DNA of 64,000 bases from CALLPQ01 sp964392325 (GTDB taxonomy: Bacteria; Pseudomonadota; Alphaproteobacteria; Caulobacterales; Parvularculaceae). The notes below the pieces were generated by a model. That model was not told where the DNA came from, ran no database searches, and saw only the letters and a list, made by a program, of their open reading frames with translations. The first letter of the stretch is position 1. Every line of letters starts with the position of its first letter. Position numbers and translations under genes: made by a program. The stretch covers positions 3,800 to 67,799 of the forward strand of contig CAYMPJ010000019.1 of NCBI GenBank assembly GCA_964392325.1, given 5' to 3'. This document shows, piece after piece, positions 61,758 through 64,000 of this stretch.

Positions 61758-62000
61758 CTCCGCTGGCCGTTACAAACGCAAAGGCTTGGGCTAACTATCA
61801 TATCTCATTTGGCGAGCAAACAAGACCCGCACACAAGATTTCAAAAAAAAAAACAAATCATCAATCTCCGGAGGAGAAGAGCAGTAACTGGAAATACCGG
61901 TTAACAGCTTTCATTTAGTAGAGCGAACCATTTTCACTTAAAAAAACGGGCCAGTGTATAGCCACAGATAGCAAAATGATTGGTCCTTGGGACGCTCAGA

Positions 62001-63122
62001 TCAATAAGAAGTCTTTATAATCCACGCATCACTATGACCTGCACGTCTTACCTCTCCTAAAGCCGTCTGCGCATCTTTTCTACTATTATACGGACCCATC
62101 ATTACTTTAGTGATTTGCTCTCCATTATCATTTGTTACCGTTAACAGAAAAACAGGTCCTAAAGATGAAACTGTGTCACCAAAATTTTGCGCCCTGGTCG
62201 CATCACGAAACGCTCCGATTTGTATCTCATGGCGATCATTGGACACATATTGAGTATCATCATAAAAACTAGATTGTTGAACCGATACATCCCCCGATTC
62301 AATATATTGCCCGCTTTGATCGGATAATGCGCGATCAGACCATGTTGGCTCCTGGGCCAACTCACCTCTAACGATTGCACCAGATTGATCTGACGGCGAG
62401 GTATATGACTGAGATATTACTGTGGGCCTCGGCGGTAAACCTGAAGCGACATTTTGAGATTGATCAAAAGTACTGAGTACGCCGTTTTGCGCCGAACCCG
62501 TATCCGTAATCAGAAGATTATTGGGACCATTCGAGACCTCATTTGATGAAAAACGGCGCGTACCGCCATGACGCAATTCCGATTCCAGAAATTGAGCGCC
62601 ATTTCGATCATTTGTACGCAATAGCGCCTTTGACAAATCAGCTTCCCCAACAAAACGGACATGGACCTGCGCCACCCCTTGGTCCGTAAATCCTAATTTT
62701 TGCGCAGCCGCTTCAGATAGATCAATAATTCTATCTTTGGCAAAAGGCCCACGATCGTTAACCCGCACTTGAATGATCCGGCCATTATCAAGATTTTGAA
62801 CTTCAACAATGCTTGGCATCGGCAGTGTACGATGCGCTGCGGTCAGGACGTTTTTATCAAAAACTTCGCCATTTGCTGTAAGGCGGCCATGAAACTTATC
62901 GCCATACCATGACGCGATACCGACCTCGGAATAATTTTTATCAACCGCGGGATAATACCATCCATCCCTGGCGATCTCATAAGGACTTCCAACCTTGTAA
63001 TGAGGGTTGGCAACGACGTCAGTGCCAGACGTCTGACCACCTGGCCCGGTCGCACAAGCGGTCCCAAAAGTAGACAGCCCAATCATAAGGGCTAATGCCT
63101 TGTACGCTTTAATCTTAGTCAT
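62001..63122 (-). CDS. rlpA: RlpA-family lipoprotein with SPOR domain
   Basis: About 373 residues from the ATG at 63122; an extension to 63173 is rejected. A lipoprotein signal ends F-G-T-A-C. The RlpA double-psi beta-barrel (about 75-165) has A-S-W-Y-G-x-x-F-H-G-R-x-T-A-N-G-E, T-A-A-H-R-T-L-P and R-V-N-D-R-G-P-F, the catalytic region of septal lytic transglycosylases. After a low-complexity Gln/Ser linker, a C-terminal SPOR domain (about 300-373) has Q-I-G-A-F and V-M-M-G-P-Y and targets denuded glycan at the septum. The length and order are standard. Confidence 0.95.
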   Translation of the reverse strand: MTKIKAYKALALMIGLSTFGTACATGPGGQTSGTDVVANPHYKVGSPYEIARDGWYYPAVDKNYSEVGIASWYGDKFHGRLTANGEVFDKNVLTAAHRTLPMPSIVEVQNLDNGRIIQVRVNDRGPFAKDRIIDLSEAAAQKLGFTDQGVAQVHVRFVGEADLSKALLRTNDRNGAQFLESELRHGGTRRFSSNEVSNGPNNLLITDTGSAQNGVLSTFDQSQNVASGLPPRPTVISQSYTSPSDQSGAIVRGELAQEPTWSDRALSDQSGQYIESGDVSVQQSSFYDDTQYVSNDRHEIQIGAFRDATRAQNFGDTVSSLGPVFLLTVTNDNGEQITKVMMGPYNSRKDAQTALGEVRRAGHSDAWIIKTSY

Positions 63123-63707
63123 ACCTAAAACCTCATTTTCCGGTTTATACCCGCGATTTTCTCTTTGCCGCATTCCTATGACGCTTTCCTTATATAGTTT
63201 CCTTTAATAGTTTCTTGGGACGATTTCCGGAAGTGTCGACTTGTAGGAATGTCTGTAAAATTCATAGGGTCGTATATTGGAAAGCACTAAATACTTCTAC
63301 CTAAACCTCGTGACCCTTTTCACTGTCAAGGCCAACGAAAGAAGTCACAATAACCATTACTACAGTTTTCAAAATCCAATCTCTTGGCCTAATAATCTCG
63401 TCGCAACATGGCTAATAGGCTAACTTAGCTTAAAACTCGGCAACCCAAAAACCAATTTTTCGGATATCGGACATACTCAGCAATTGAAAATAGTATGCGA
63501 CTCGCATCTTTGCCGCAATCCAGAGATTTTCCACGGTTTGAGCCTATACCAGCCCAGTCAGGCACCTGCAAGAAACCCCAATTACGTCTGAAAGCGCCTC
63601 GCACCGCCCCAAAACCCAGCCTTTTTTAGCAAAACCAAAACATCATCTTGCCATTTTCAAAAACGCCCCTATTAAGGTGGTTTAAGCTAGATCACACACC
63701 CAAATAC
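63123..63707. other. Intergenic between rlpA and tRNA-Ser
   Basis: 585 bases that must hold the rlpA promoter on the minus strand and the tRNA-Ser promoter on the plus strand. I see no supported ORF, strong hairpin or repeat. Confidence 0.45.
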
Positions 63708-63795
63708 GGAGAGGTGGCAGAGTGGTCGAATGCGGCGGTCTTGAAAACCGTTGGGCTTCACGGTCCCGGGGGTTCGAATCCCTCCCTCTCCGCCA
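63708..63795 (+). tRNA. tRNA-Ser (UGA)
   Basis: 88 nucleotides including CCA. Acceptor stem GGAGAGG pairs with CCTCTCC, discriminator G, anticodon TGA in the loop of CGGTC/AACCG, a long variable arm typical of class II tRNAs, and T-arm GTTCGAATC. A minus-strand frame overlapping this gene (starting A-E-R-E-G-F-E-P-P) is the known false translation of antisense tRNA. Confidence 0.97.
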
Positions 63796-64000
63796 TTTGA
63801 GATTTATTGCCGCAAAAACCTTCTAACAGTTTGAATGGTAACGCTTTTTTGGGGTTCGAAAAGCCGTTTTCGCGGGTATAGGTTGGGCGCTCTGCAAAGG
63901 CCAATTTTAGCACGGTTTGGCGGTGTGCAATCTCCCCGGAAGCCCATGACGTGCTTCCCGTAAATTGATCCATTTAAAGCTGGAATTTTCCAATTATGAT

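Noticed and set aside
63758..63973. 71-codon minus-strand frame over tRNA-Ser
   Set aside because: Its A-E-R-E-G-F-E-P-P end is the well-known false translation of antisense tRNA sequence; the tRNA explains the conservation.

Overview
The window reads as one contiguous stretch of chromosome from a Gram-negative alphaproteobacterium of moderate, somewhat AT-leaning base composition. Three things point to Alphaproteobacteria: the order mutY, DUF721, dsbA-like, smc (40.4-47.1 kb); the overlapping block tmk, holB, tatD, MBL hydrolase (56.9-60.4 kb); and PurC, NrdB and HolB sequences of alphaproteobacterial type. A very large TonB-dependent receptor, a PL7 alginate lyase and a VPLPA-type exosortase substrate suggest a marine, surface-associated or biofilm-forming lifestyle. 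The genus cannot be fixed from the sequence alone. No phage, transposase, integrase, CRISPR array or rRNA operon was found.

Layout. 0-6 kb: 3' end of an alginate lyase, a small zinc-ribbon protein and a convergent 1171-residue TonB-dependent receptor, possibly a small polysaccharide-use locus. 6-9.4 kb: a PLP decarboxylase, then purC-purS-purQ. 9.5-14 kb: nrdB with two NrdR-like boxes, then a divergent Wzy-like ligase/polymerase and Wzx-like flippase. 14-20.4 kb: MoxR ATPase; a valine-degradation run (isobutyryl-CoA dehydrogenase, DUF1330 protein, 3-hydroxyisobutyryl-CoA hydrolase); DedA; a DUF885 lipoprotein. 20.4-22.2 kb: a repeat-rich island with two unknown lipoproteins. 22.2-25 kb: pnp, a possible micro-ORF and rpsO. 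25.3-25.9 kb: the remains of a hybrid histidine kinase whose receiver domain survives as an intact ORF. 25.9-34.6 kb: recG, DUF3592, an acyltransferase-3/SGNH protein, a T5orf172 protein, ettA, a bacterial PH-domain protein and an unknown anchored protein. 34.8-36 kb: a D-amino-acid-oxidase-like lipoprotein whose motifs are in circularly permuted order. 36.3-39.4 kb: a TetR regulator, PlsC acyltransferase and LplT-like MFS transporter behind a promoter that overlaps a FadR-type operator. 39.4-47.1 kb: a nucleotide-sugar epimerase, then mutY, DUF721, dsbA-like and smc. 47.2-56.5 kb: exosortase substrate, repeat-rich peptidoglycan-binding protein, TSUP permease, dusA, cytochrome P450, cysE, Nudix, cyclophilin and queF. 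56.8-63.8 kb: tRNA-Phe, the MBL/tatD/holB/tmk block, a D,D-carboxypeptidase, rlpA and tRNA-Ser.

Most of the window is core housekeeping: purine synthesis, dNTP supply, RNA decay, DNA repair, chromosome organisation, tRNA modification and cell-wall maturation. The observations I rank highest are the permuted oxidase, the amber-interrupted hybrid kinase remnant, the lipid-remodelling operon with its operator and promoter in register, and the duplicated 3' flanks of the two lipoprotein genes. I did not find a complete, clearly new multi-gene system. All motif and homology statements are from reading the sequence; no database search was run.
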